Source of the DNA: Dyella kyungheensis
GTDB lineage: Bacteria; Pseudomonadota; Gammaproteobacteria; Xanthomonadales; Rhodanobacteraceae
Reading direction: 5' to 3'
Length of the DNA stretch: 64,000 nt
Assembly: GCF_016905005.1 (NCBI RefSeq)
Contig: NZ_JADIKC010000005.1
Location: forward strand, 186,001-250,000
The first letter of the stretch is position 1, and every line of letters starts with the position of its first letter. A program made the translations under genes and the position numbers. The notes beneath the pieces are model-generated. The model ran no database searches. It was not told the DNA's origin and saw only the letters and a program-made list of their open reading frames with translations. Shown piece by piece: positions 33,295 through 41,994 of the stretch.

Positions 33295-36200
33295 ATGCGC
33301 CTGACTACGATCAAACTCGCCGGCTTCAAGTCCTTCGTGGACCCGACGACCCTGCATCTGCCGACCAATATGACCGGCGTGGTCGGTCCCAATGGTTGCG
33401 GCAAGTCCAACATCATCGACGCCATCCGCTGGGTGATGGGCGAAAGCGCGGCCAGCCGTTTGCGCGGCGACTCGCTCACCGACGTGATCTTTTCCGGTTC
33501 CAACGCGCGCAAGCCGGTGGGCCAGGCCACGGTCGAGCTGATCTTCGACAACGCCGACGGCACCATCCAGGGCGAATACGGGCAGTACGCCGAGATTTCG
33601 GTGAAGCGCCAGGTCACGCGCGACGGTCAGTCGGCGTACTTCCTCAACGGCGCGCGCTGCCGCCGCCGCGATATCACGGATCTGTTCCTCGGCACCGGCC
33701 TGGGTCCGCGCAGCTACTCGATCATCGAGCAGGGCATGATCAGCCAGATCGTCGAGGCCGCGCCCGACGAACTGCGCACGCATCTGGAAGAAGCCGCTGG
33801 CATCTCCAAGTACAAGGAGCGCCGCAAGGAAACCGAGAGCCGCATCAAGGCCACCCGCGAAAACCTCGACCGCGTGCGCGACGTGCGCGACGAAGTGGAC
33901 AAGCAGCTCGAACACCTGAACCGGCAGGCCCGCGCCGCCGAGCGCTGGAAGGCTTTGAAGGACGAGCAGACGCGCAAGGAAGCGGAGTTGCGCGCGCTCG
34001 AATACCGCGGCCTCAAGGGCCAGCACGACCAGGAAGGCTCGGGCCTGTCCGCGGCCGAGATCGAGATCGAGAAGCACGTTGCCAGCCAGCGCCATCACGA
34101 GGCGCAGATGGAAACGGTGCGCGAGCGTCACACCGATGCCACCGATCATCTGAACAAGGTGCAGGCCGAGGTTTACAAGGTCGGCGCCGAGATCGCCCGC
34201 GTCGAGCAGCAGGTGCGTTTCAACCGCGAAACCGCCGATCGCCTGCAGCGTGCGCAGGGCGAGACCGAGCGCGAACACGCTGAACTGGCCGAGCACATCG
34301 CCAACGACCGCACGCAGGTGGAAACGCTGCGCACGGCGCTGGCCGAAGGCGAGCCCAAGCTCGAGGCCCTGCAGCAGATGCAGGACGACACCACCGAATC
34401 GCTGCGAGACACCGAAACCAAGCTGGCCGACTGGCAGCAACGCTGGGATTCGCACACGCGCACGGCCGGCGAGTCCAGCCGCGCTGCCGAAGTGGAGCGC
34501 ACCAAGCTCAATTACCTGGATCGCCAGGGCGTCGATCTTGGACGCCGTCGCGAAGCGCTGGAGGCCGAGCAGAAGGCCACCGATATCGCCGCACTCGATG
34601 CCGCGTCCGAGCAGTTGCTGGTCGAGCACGACACGCAGCGCGAACGCGTCGAATCGCTGGGCAGCCTGCTCGATCAGCACAAGCTCAGCCACGAAAAAGT
34701 GTTGGACGAAGAGCGCCAGGTGCAGTCGTCGCTCAACGAGGCGCGCCAGCAGTTGCAGACCGCACGTGGCCGTCACGCCTCGCTGGAAGCCCTGCAGCAC
34801 GCGGCGCTCGGCCAGGAGGAAAGTGCAGCGAGCGGCTGGCTGGCGCGTCTGGGGTTGGACAAATCGCGCCGCCTGGGCGAATCGCTGCAGGTGGAAGCAG
34901 GTTGGGAAACAGCCGTCGAAACGGCGCTCGCCGGTTTCCTCGATGCGGTGCTGGTGGACGAATCGCACACCCTCGCGACCGAATTCGGCGCGCTGGAGAA
35001 TGCGGACGTGGCCTTGGTCAACGGCGCCGACGGCGGTGTGAATACCGCCGGCACGCTGGCGGCGCATGTGCGCGGTCCGGCGGCGGCGCTGTCGATCCTC
35101 AATCATGTGCTCACCGCCGACTCGATTGAACACGCGCATCAGATCGTTGCCGGTCTCTCGGCGCTGGCGCCGTACCAGTCGGTGATGACGCGCAGCGGCG
35201 AGTGGCTGGGCCCGGGCTGGGCGCGCGTGCGTCGTGCACAGGGCAACCAGGTGGGCGTGCTGGCGCGCGAGCGCGAGATGCGTACGCTGGCCGAGCAGAT
35301 CCAGGCGCTGGAAGACCGCATCGAAGAAGCCACTGGCACGCTGGACGATTTGCGCACGAGCAAGTTCGAAGCCGAGCGTGCGCGCGACGATGCACAGCGT
35401 GAACTCTACAACGCGCACCGCCGTCAGTCGGAACTGGCCGGCCAGGTGCAGAGCCATCGCGGCAAGATGGAAACGGCGCGTGCCCGCGCGGAAAAAGTCG
35501 CCGGCGAAGTCAGTGACCTGATTGCCCAGCTCGACGAATTGCAGACGCAGACGCGCGAGGCGCGGGCGCGCCTGGACGAATCCGTCGGCCACATGGGCGA
35601 CATGGAAGACCAGCGTCGCGAACTCGAGAACGAGCGCCGCGCGCTGCTCGAAGCGCGCGAAGAAGCACGCATGAATGCACGCGAAGCGGCCGACCAGGCG
35701 CACGCGCTGGCGCTGTCGATGGAGTCCAAGCGCTCCTCGCTCACGTCGCTGGAACAGTCGCTGGCGCGCATGGACACGCAGTTGCGCCAGATCGAAGCGC
35801 GTCGCAGCGAAATTGCCGAACAGCTGGCCGCCGGGTCCGATCCCATCGCGGAACTGGAAGCCGAACGCCAGACCTATCTCGACCAGCGCCTGCTGGTAGA
35901 CAAGCAATTGGTGGAAGCGCGGCGTGCGCTGGAAGACTGCGACGGCGAATTCCGTCGCCTGGAGCAGGAGCGCCAGCGCATCGAGCAGCTGCTGCAAGGC
36001 CTGCGCGAGAACCTCTCGCAGAAGCGCCTCGCCGCTCAGGCACTGCAGTTGCGCGCCGAGCAGCTGGCCGAAGCCATCACCGCGTCGGGCCTGGAACTGG
36101 AGCTGCTGCTGGCCGAGCTCGCGGAGAACGCCGACGCCAGCCAGTGGCGCACGCAGCTGGTCGAGATCGGCCAGAAGATCGTTCGCCTGGAACCGGTGAA

Positions 36201-36804
36201 CCTGGCCGCGATCCAGGAACACGCCGAGCAGAGCGAGCGCAAGACGTACCTCGACAACCAGCTGACCGACCTGGTCAGCGCGATGGAAACGCTGGAGGCG
36301 GCGATCAAGAAGATCGATCGCGAAACGCGCCAGCGCTTCAAGGAAACCTTCGATCGCGTCAACGCCGGCGTGCAGGAACTGTTCCCGCGCCTGTTCGGCG
36401 GTGGCCACGCCTACCTCGAACTCACCGGCGACGACCTGCTCGATACCGGCGTGGCGATCATGGCGCGCCCGCCGGGCAAGCGCGTTTCCAACATCACGCT
36501 GCTTTCCGGCGGCGAGAAGGCGTTGACCGCGGTGTCGCTGGTGTTCGCCATCTTCGGCCTCAACCCCGCGCCGTTCTGCCTGCTGGACGAGGTGGACGCG
36601 CCGCTGGACGAGGCCAACGTGGGGCGCTTCTCCAACATGGTGCGCGAGATGAGCGAAAAGGTGCAGTTCATCTTCGTAAGCCACAACAAGGCCACTATGG
36701 AAGCGGCTTCCCAACTGTGTGGCGTGACCATGCGCGAACCGGGCGTGTCGCGCCTGGTGCAGGTGGATCTCGCCGAAGCAGCTAAACTTGCGGGCGCAGC
36801 TTGA
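33295..36804 (+). CDS. smc: Chromosome segregation protein SMC
   Basis: The 1169-residue condensin subunit has an N-terminal ATPase half with Walker A GPNGCGKSN near residue 32, a first coiled-coil (about 170-500), a hinge (about 510-660, LARLGLDKSRRLG through DAVLVDESHTL), a second coiled-coil and a C-terminal half with the signature LLSGGEKALTAVSLVFAIF and Walker B CLLDEVDAPLDEANVGRF. The presence of SMC rather than MukBEF is expected for Xanthomonadales. zipA follows nine bases later. A 1585-codon open frame on the other strand is a codon-bias artefact. Confidence 0.97.
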   Translation: MRLTTIKLAGFKSFVDPTTLHLPTNMTGVVGPNGCGKSNIIDAIRWVMGESAASRLRGDSLTDVIFSGSNARKPVGQATVELIFDNADGTIQGEYGQYAEISVKRQVTRDGQSAYFLNGARCRRRDITDLFLGTGLGPRSYSIIEQGMISQIVEAAPDELRTHLEEAAGISKYKERRKETESRIKATRENLDRVRDVRDEVDKQLEHLNRQARAAERWKALKDEQTRKEAELRALEYRGLKGQHDQEGSGLSAAEIEIEKHVASQRHHEAQMETVRERHTDATDHLNKVQAEVYKVGAEIARVEQQVRFNRETADRLQRAQGETEREHAELAEHIANDRTQVETLRTALAEGEPKLEALQQMQDDTTESLRDTETKLADWQQRWDSHTRTAGESSRAAEVERTKLNYLDRQGVDLGRRREALEAEQKATDIAALDAASEQLLVEHDTQRERVESLGSLLDQHKLSHEKVLDEERQVQSSLNEARQQLQTARGRHASLEALQHAALGQEESAASGWLARLGLDKSRRLGESLQVEAGWETAVETALAGFLDAVLVDESHTLATEFGALENADVALVNGADGGVNTAGTLAAHVRGPAAALSILNHVLTADSIEHAHQIVAGLSALAPYQSVMTRSGEWLGPGWARVRRAQGNQVGVLAREREMRTLAEQIQALEDRIEEATGTLDDLRTSKFEAERARDDAQRELYNAHRRQSELAGQVQSHRGKMETARARAEKVAGEVSDLIAQLDELQTQTREARARLDESVGHMGDMEDQRRELENERRALLEAREEARMNAREAADQAHALALSMESKRSSLTSLEQSLARMDTQLRQIEARRSEIAEQLAAGSDPIAELEAERQTYLDQRLLVDKQLVEARRALEDCDGEFRRLEQERQRIEQLLQGLRENLSQKRLAAQALQLRAEQLAEAITASGLELELLLAELAENADASQWRTQLVEIGQKIVRLEPVNLAAIQEHAEQSERKTYLDNQLTDLVSAMETLEAAIKKIDRETRQRFKETFDRVNAGVQELFPRLFGGGHAYLELTGDDLLDTGVAIMARPPGKRVSNITLLSGGEKALTAVSLVFAIFGLNPAPFCLLDEVDAPLDEANVGRFSNMVREMSEKVQFIFVSHNKATMEAASQLCGVTMREPGVSRLVQVDLAEAAKLAGAA

Positions 36805-36813
36805 GGATTTGAT

Positions 36814-37854
36814 ATGACCGCGCAACCCGTACTCGCTTTCGCCTGGAATGCCGCCGTCGGCATCCCGATGCTCATCCTTGGCCTGGTCGTGCTGGCGGCG
36901 ATGTGGCTGTTCGGCCAGCCGAAGAAGGAGCAGGGCAAGCGGCGTGTGGTGGTGATGGCCTCGGGCGAGCGTCGCGAGCCGACCTTCGGTACCGAAGGCG
37001 AGACGTCCGACGAACCCTCGTTCAGTGCGCGCGAAGATTTCCACATGGACGAGCTCGATGCTCGCCAGTCGCCGCAACAGGGCGAGCTCGACGTCGGTTT
37101 CCGCGAGGAACTGGAACGTCTGGGCGCCACGCTTGCGGACGGCAAGGATCGCGGCGGCAAGGGCCGCGTCGATCCGGCACCGGTGGGCCGGCCGCTGGGC
37201 ATGGCTGCATCCATTGTCGATGCGCTGCGCGCACCGCCGGAGCAGTTCGAACAAAGCCTGGCGCAGGCCACGGGGGCCGATCAGGTCGCCGCGCCGCGCG
37301 TGCATGAGCCCGAGCCGGCCCCGGTAGCCGCCCCGGCCCCTGCGCCGATGCCGGAGACGCCGCGCGTGCCGCCGCGCTCGGACGTTGGCCGTCGCCCGGA
37401 ACGCCTGCCGGTGGAACGCATCGTCACGCTGTTCGTGGTGGCGCGCGAGGGCAATGTCTTCAACGGCGCCGACCTCATCGTGGCCGCCGAAAAGACCGGC
37501 CTGGAATTCGGCGACATGGGCATTTACCACCGGCTGCTGGACGGCAAGCGCGAGCTGGGTCCGATCTTCAGCGTCGCCAACATGGTCAAGCCCGGCAATT
37601 TCGACCTCAGCCGCGTGGACGCCATGCGTACGCCGGGCCTGAGTTTCTTCATGACGCTGCCGGCACCGATCCCCGCGCTCGACGCGTGGGACGCCATGCT
37701 GCCCACCGCGCAACGCCTGGCCGAACTGCTCGATGGCCAGGTGCTGGACGAGGAGCGCAATGCCCTCGGCCGCCAGCGCGTGGCGCATATCCGCGACGAG
37801 CTGCGCGGTTGGGATCGCGATCACGAAGGCCGGGAAATCACCTTCGGGCGTTGA
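36814..37854 (+). CDS. zipA: Cell division protein ZipA
   Basis: The 346-residue inner-membrane protein tethers FtsZ and bundles its filaments. The N-terminal anchor (VGIPMLILGLVVLAAMWLFG) is followed by a basic stretch (QPKKEQGKRR), a long Pro/Ala-rich linker (about 50-205) and the C-terminal ZipA domain (RIVTLFVVAREGNVFNGADL through MTLPAPIPALDAWDAMLPTA). smc-zipA coupling is typical of Xanthomonadales; ligA, often next, lies 19 kb away here. Confidence 0.94.
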   Translation: MTAQPVLAFAWNAAVGIPMLILGLVVLAAMWLFGQPKKEQGKRRVVVMASGERREPTFGTEGETSDEPSFSAREDFHMDELDARQSPQQGELDVGFREELERLGATLADGKDRGGKGRVDPAPVGRPLGMAASIVDALRAPPEQFEQSLAQATGADQVAAPRVHEPEPAPVAAPAPAPMPETPRVPPRSDVGRRPERLPVERIVTLFVVAREGNVFNGADLIVAAEKTGLEFGDMGIYHRLLDGKRELGPIFSVANMVKPGNFDLSRVDAMRTPGLSFFMTLPAPIPALDAWDAMLPTAQRLAELLDGQVLDEERNALGRQRVAHIRDELRGWDRDHEGREITFGR

Positions 37855-37887
37855 TCCCTGTAGAGACCGGCTAGCAGCAACCTCCCC

Positions 37888-37965
37888 CTGTGGGAGCGCA
37901 CCCTGTGCGCGACTGGGCGTGGCTACGTAGCGACGCCTAGTCGCGCACAGGGTGCGCTCCCACAA
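37888..37965. repeat. REP-like inverted repeat, family A copy 3
   Basis: The arms CTGTGGGAGCGCACCCTGTG and CACAGGGTGCGCTCCCACA are separated by a short spacer that itself contains a palindrome (GGCGTGGCTACGTAGCGACGCC). It lies between zipA and the phospholipase D gene. Confidence 0.9.
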
Positions 37966-38034
37966 AGGGCAGTCTTCATCCAAGACCTTGCGCCCGACTG
38001 CTACCTCAGCCACAGTCGCTTCCAAGGAGGGAAC

Positions 38035-39606
38035 ATGGCCTGCACCTTGTTGCGTCGCCTCGCCTGTCTAGGGCTGTTGGCGCTGGCTGCCTGCACCCAT
38101 TCGGATCTTCGTCCCGATTACCCACGCATTCCCAGCACGGTGCTGCCGGTCCAGCCGGATGCGCCGCTGGAGGCGTACGCCAAGCGCATCGCTGCGCAAC
38201 ATGGCAGCGACAGCGGCCTGCGGCTGATCAGCGACTCCAACGACGCCTTGCTGGCGCGCATTGCGCTGGCCAATCGCGCCGTGCATTCGCTCGACCTGCA
38301 GTACTACATGTTCCATTCCGATGCGACCGGCGGCCTGCTTGCGCAGCGCCTGTTGGCGGCGGCCGATCGCGGCGTGCGCGTGCGCCTGCTGCTCGACGAC
38401 CTGCATGTGGCCGGCAACGACGATGTGCTGCGCATCCTGGATGGCCATCCGAACATCCAGATCCGGCTCTTCAATCCCTTTCTGGATCGCAGCAAGTCGA
38501 CCTTGAGCATGGGCATGCAGTTTGCCGGCGATTTCTCCCGGCTCAACCGGCGCATGCACAACAAGGCGATGATCGCCGACGGCGCCATGGCCATCGTCGG
38601 CGGCCGCAATATCGGCGACGAATATTTCGATGCGGACGACAGCGTCAACTTCCGCGACCTGGATGTGCTGACCGTGGGTCCCGTGGTGGCTGAAGTCGGG
38701 CAGATGTTCGATCGGTACTGGAACAGCGAGCAGTCGTTTCCGATTGGGGCCTTCCATCGCAAGACGCCCAGTGCCGAGAAGTTGGCGCAGCTGCGCAAGA
38801 CCATGGCGGCGAGCGCGCGCCAGTTCAGCGAGAGCGGCTATGCGCAGAGTCTGGTCGCCCGCGTCGGCGACCTGGCGAACGAGGCGCCGGCCACCGCCTG
38901 GGCCTGGGGCACCGCCACGTATCTGGCGGATGATCCGGAGAAGGGCAATCCCGCGGCTGATGCCAAAGACCTGCACATGGCGCCGCAGATCCGCGCGTGG
39001 ATGGATGGCGCGCAGCAACGGCTCACCTTGATCTCGCCGTACTTCGTGCCGGGCGACAAGGGCGTGGCGTACTTCAAGGGCATGTGCGACCGCGGTGTCG
39101 AGGTGGCGATCCTCACCAACTCGCTGGCCTCCACGGACGCCGGCAATGTCTATGTTGCCTATGCGTCCTATCACGTGGCTTTGTTGAAGGCCGGCGTGCA
39201 TCTGTACGAATTGAAGCCGGACGCCCGGCGCGGCCGCGGCGGCAGCAGTTTCTTCGGCTCGTCCTCCGGCAGCAACAGCCTGCACGCGAAGGCGATGGTG
39301 GTCGACGAGCAACATGCCTTTGTCGGCTCGATGAATCTCGATCCGCGCTCGGTGCACATCAATACCGAAGATGGCGTGATCGTGGACTCGCCGGCTCTGG
39401 CCAAGGCGCTGCTGGCGATCTTCGCCGACGCGACCAAGCCGGTGCACAGCTACCAGGTGCTGCTGGACGACAAGGGCAGCGTGTACTGGCTGGGCAAGAC
39501 GCCGGGCCAGCCGGAGGTTCGCTACGACCACGCGCCGGAGACCAGCTGGTGGCGGCGCTTCAAGGTCAACGCCAGCGGGTTGTTGCCGATCGAAGGCCTG
39601 CTCTGA
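38035..39606 (+). CDS. Phospholipase D-family lipoprotein (cardiolipin synthase-like)
   Basis: The 523-residue protein starts with a lipoprotein signal (LACLGLLALAAC, acylated Cys20). It has two HKD motifs, HNKAMIADGAMAIVGGRN (His175) and HAKAMVVDEQHAFVGSMNLD (His417), the paired catalytic sites of the PLD superfamily. Family members transfer or hydrolyse phosphatidyl groups. The membrane-attached location suggests a role in envelope lipids rather than a secreted toxin. AAGGAGG precedes the ATG. Confidence 0.9.
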   Translation: MACTLLRRLACLGLLALAACTHSDLRPDYPRIPSTVLPVQPDAPLEAYAKRIAAQHGSDSGLRLISDSNDALLARIALANRAVHSLDLQYYMFHSDATGGLLAQRLLAAADRGVRVRLLLDDLHVAGNDDVLRILDGHPNIQIRLFNPFLDRSKSTLSMGMQFAGDFSRLNRRMHNKAMIADGAMAIVGGRNIGDEYFDADDSVNFRDLDVLTVGPVVAEVGQMFDRYWNSEQSFPIGAFHRKTPSAEKLAQLRKTMAASARQFSESGYAQSLVARVGDLANEAPATAWAWGTATYLADDPEKGNPAADAKDLHMAPQIRAWMDGAQQRLTLISPYFVPGDKGVAYFKGMCDRGVEVAILTNSLASTDAGNVYVAYASYHVALLKAGVHLYELKPDARRGRGGSSFFGSSSGSNSLHAKAMVVDEQHAFVGSMNLDPRSVHINTEDGVIVDSPALAKALLAIFADATKPVHSYQVLLDDKGSVYWLGKTPGQPEVRYDHAPETSWWRRFKVNASGLLPIEGLL

Positions 39607-39654
39607 GGTTTCTCCGGCACGGCCCTTGAAGTCCGGAGCAGCCGGACCTATGAT

Positions 39655-39668
39655 TGAGTGGTCACTCA
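39655..39668. promoter_or_regulatory. Putative TetR operator 1
   Basis: The inverted repeat TGAGTG-GT-CACTCA lies 13 bases upstream of the TetR start codon. The same half-sites flank a six-base spacer upstream of the SDR gene (40274-40291). The position suggests autorepression. Confidence 0.6.
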
Positions 39669-39681
39669 GTTATTGACCCTC

Positions 39682-40254
39682 ATGGCCCGTCCTCGCAGCG
39701 AAGACAAGCGCAACGCCATCCTCGATGCCGCCACGAAAGTGTTCGCGGAGCAGGGGATCAGTGCGCCTACCGCGAAGATCGCCCGCGAGGCGGGGGTGGC
39801 CGAAGGCACGCTGTTCACCTATTTCGACAGCAAGGACACGCTGCTCAACCAGCTGTACCTGGAGCTGAAGGTGGACATGCGGGATGCCATGCTCACCGGC
39901 TATCCGCGCAGGGCCAGCAGTCGCGAGCGTGCGAGCCATGTGTGGCGCACCTATATCGGCTGGGGCGTGGCCCATCCGCACGGACGCAAGGTAATGGCGC
40001 AGCTCAGCGTCTCCGAGCGCATCACGCCGGAAACCAAGGCGATCGGCTCGGCGCCCTTTGGCGATGTCCAGGGCATGTTGCAGGAGGCAACGGCGAAGGG
40101 GGCGTTGAAGGATCTGGATCCCGCTTTCGTGGGTGCCTTGCTGACGGCCCTGGCGGAAACCACCATGGATTTCGTCGTGCGCGAACCGGCACGGGCAGAA
40201 CACTATCGAACGGCAGGCTTCGAGGCGTTCTGGAATGCGATCGGCAAAGCCTGA
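39682..40254 (+). CDS. TetR-family transcriptional regulator
   Basis: The 190-residue protein has the TetR helix-turn-helix at residues about 10-55 (RNAILDAATKVFAEQGISAP, TAKIAREAGVAEGTLFTYFDS) and a divergent ligand domain. The start MARPRSEDKR is chosen because the codons between 39658 and 39682 lie inside the proposed operator. The SDR gene follows 55 bases downstream behind a similar operator, so the SDR is the likely target. Confidence 0.92.
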   Translation: MARPRSEDKRNAILDAATKVFAEQGISAPTAKIAREAGVAEGTLFTYFDSKDTLLNQLYLELKVDMRDAMLTGYPRRASSRERASHVWRTYIGWGVAHPHGRKVMAQLSVSERITPETKAIGSAPFGDVQGMLQEATAKGALKDLDPAFVGALLTALAETTMDFVVREPARAEHYRTAGFEAFWNAIGKA

Positions 40255-40273
40255 TTTTTTTGTGATCATTAAA

Positions 40274-40291
40274 TGAGTGTGTAATCACTCA
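40274..40291. promoter_or_regulatory. Putative TetR operator 2
   Basis: TGAGTG-TGTAAT-CACTCA lies between the tetR stop and the SDR start, 18 bases before its ATG. The half-sites equal those at 39655, but the spacer is four bases longer. Confidence 0.55.
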
Positions 40292-40309
40292 ATAACGAGG
40301 AAAAACATC

Positions 40310-41170
40310 ATGTCGAAGGTATGGTTGGTAACAGGTAGTGCGCGCGGCCTTGGCCGCGATATCGCCGAAGCGGTGCTCGCCCATGGCGACCGGCTGGTGG
40401 CTACGGCGCGTCGCCCCGAGCAGCTGGCCGATCTGGTCGAGCGTTATGGCGAGCAGGTTCGCGCGGTGGCTCTGGATGTGGCGGATCCCGTGGCGGCCCG
40501 CGTGGCCGTGGACGAAGCCGTCAAGGCGTTTGGACGTCTGGACGTCCTGGTCAACAACGCCGGTTATGGTCACGCCCGGCCATTCGAGCAGACCGAGGAG
40601 GACGATTTCCGCGCCCAGATCGAAACCAACTTCTACGGCGTGGTGAACCTGACCCGCGCCGCCTTGCCGGTGATGCGCGCGCAGCGTTCGGGGCACATCC
40701 TGCAGATTTCCTCGGTCGGTGGGCGCATCGGCACGCCGGGCCTGTCCGCCTACCAGGCGGCGAAGTGGGCGGTGGGCGGCTTCACCGAGGTGGTGGCGGC
40801 GGAGGTCGAACATCTGGGTATCAGGCTTTGCTCGCTGGAGCCCGGCGGCATGCGCACGGATTGGGCCGCCGAGGCCAACAGCACGCTGGGGGATCTGCTG
40901 CCTGACTATCAGGCCTCCGTCGGCGTGTTCCGCGAACGGCTCAAGGATGCGCTGGGCAAACAGGCGGGCGATGCGGCACGCGTGGCCCAGGTGGTGTTGA
41001 AGATGGGTTATCACGAGCAGCCGCCGCGCCATCTATTGCTTGGCAGCGACGCGCTGCATTACTTCGGCATGATCGATGGCGAGCGCAGCAAGGCCGCCGA
41101 ACGCTGGCGCGACGTGACGGTGTCCACCGATTACGAGGCGGGCGACATGCCGCCGTTTCCGGCGGCGTGA
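40310..41170 (+). CDS. Short-chain dehydrogenase/reductase, TetR-linked
   Basis: The 286-residue SDR has WLVTGSARGLGRDI (cofactor loop, residues 5-18), NNAGYGHA, and the catalytic ISSVGG...YQAAKWA triad. A C-terminal extension (HYFGMIDGERSKAAERWRDV) is seen in the oxidoreductase group often paired with TetR repressors. The substrate is unknown. The start at 40310 is preceded by GAGGAA. It forms a probable transcription unit with the next gene, whose start is 20 bases downstream. Confidence 0.9.
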   Translation: MSKVWLVTGSARGLGRDIAEAVLAHGDRLVATARRPEQLADLVERYGEQVRAVALDVADPVAARVAVDEAVKAFGRLDVLVNNAGYGHARPFEQTEEDDFRAQIETNFYGVVNLTRAALPVMRAQRSGHILQISSVGGRIGTPGLSAYQAAKWAVGGFTEVVAAEVEHLGIRLCSLEPGGMRTDWAAEANSTLGDLLPDYQASVGVFRERLKDALGKQAGDAARVAQVVLKMGYHEQPPRHLLLGSDALHYFGMIDGERSKAAERWRDVTVSTDYEAGDMPPFPAA

Positions 41171-41190
41171 GAGCGCATGGAGGTGTCGCG

Positions 41191-41862
41191 ATGAAGATCG
41201 TTCTATGGGGTGCCACCGGCATGGTCGGGCAGGGCGTATTGCGCGAATGCCTGGCCGCGCCGGATGTGGATGAGGTGCTGGTGGTGGGACGGACGGGGGG
41301 CGGCGTCGTCCACCCCAAGCTGCGTGAAATCGTGCATGGGGATTTCTTCGACTACCGTTCGATCGAGCATGAGCTGCAGGGCTACGACGCCTGCTTCTTT
41401 TGCCTGGGCGTCAGTGCGGCAGGCATGGACGAGGCCGGCTATACCCGGCTCACCTACGACCTGACCCTGGCGGCAGCGAATACGCTGGTGCGGCTCAATC
41501 CTGCCATGGTGTTCGTCTATGTATCCGGAGCGGGCACCGACAGCAGCGAACAGGGGCGCAGCATGTGGGCGAGGGTGAAGGGGCGTACCGAGAATGCGCT
41601 GCGAAAGCTGCCGTTCCGCCAGGTGTTCCTGTTCCGCCCCGGCTTTATCGAGCCGGTGCACGGCGAGCGGTCCAAGACCACCCTGTCGCGCGTGGTGTAT
41701 GTGCTTTCGCGGCCGTTGGTGCCCCTGCTGCGCGCCCTGTTTCCCAGGCACATCCTCAGCACCGTGATCATCGGGCAGGCGATGTTGTCGGTGGCGAGGC
41801 ATGGCGCGCCCAGGGCGATTCTCGAATGTCAGGACATTCTCGACGCGGCGGGAAGGGCCTGA
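41191..41862 (+). CDS. NAD(P)-binding atypical SDR/epimerase-like protein
   Basis: The 223-residue protein has a Rossmann N-terminus (MKIVLWGATGMVGQGVLREC), CFFCLGVSAAGMDEAGYTRL and FVYVSGAGTDSSEQGRSMWA, RVKGRTENAL with the Lys of the NmrA/HTATIP2 type, and ends in an amphipathic helix region. Function is unknown. GGAGG lies nine bases before the ATG at 41191; a start at 41167 would overlap the preceding SDR. Confidence 0.85.
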   Translation: MKIVLWGATGMVGQGVLRECLAAPDVDEVLVVGRTGGGVVHPKLREIVHGDFFDYRSIEHELQGYDACFFCLGVSAAGMDEAGYTRLTYDLTLAAANTLVRLNPAMVFVYVSGAGTDSSEQGRSMWARVKGRTENALRKLPFRQVFLFRPGFIEPVHGERSKTTLSRVVYVLSRPLVPLLRALFPRHILSTVIIGQAMLSVARHGAPRAILECQDILDAAGRA

Positions 41863-41994
41863 GCACAACGGGCATGCCAAAGAAGTAGTGCGCCCATCGG
41901 ATGAATGGCGTAGCGTGGCGCGGCGTTCCCTTGGCTGTGGGCCTGTGCGAACCGGCCTGCCTGGTCTGCAACCCGTCTGGCGACGAGTGCCCGC

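Noticed and set aside
33268-38025. 1585-codon open frame antisense to smc and zipA
   Set aside because: It mirrors the GC-rich codon pattern of smc. Its product is a low-complexity mix of Ala, Arg, His, Gln and Leu with no domain, and the opposite strand is an unambiguous SMC protein.
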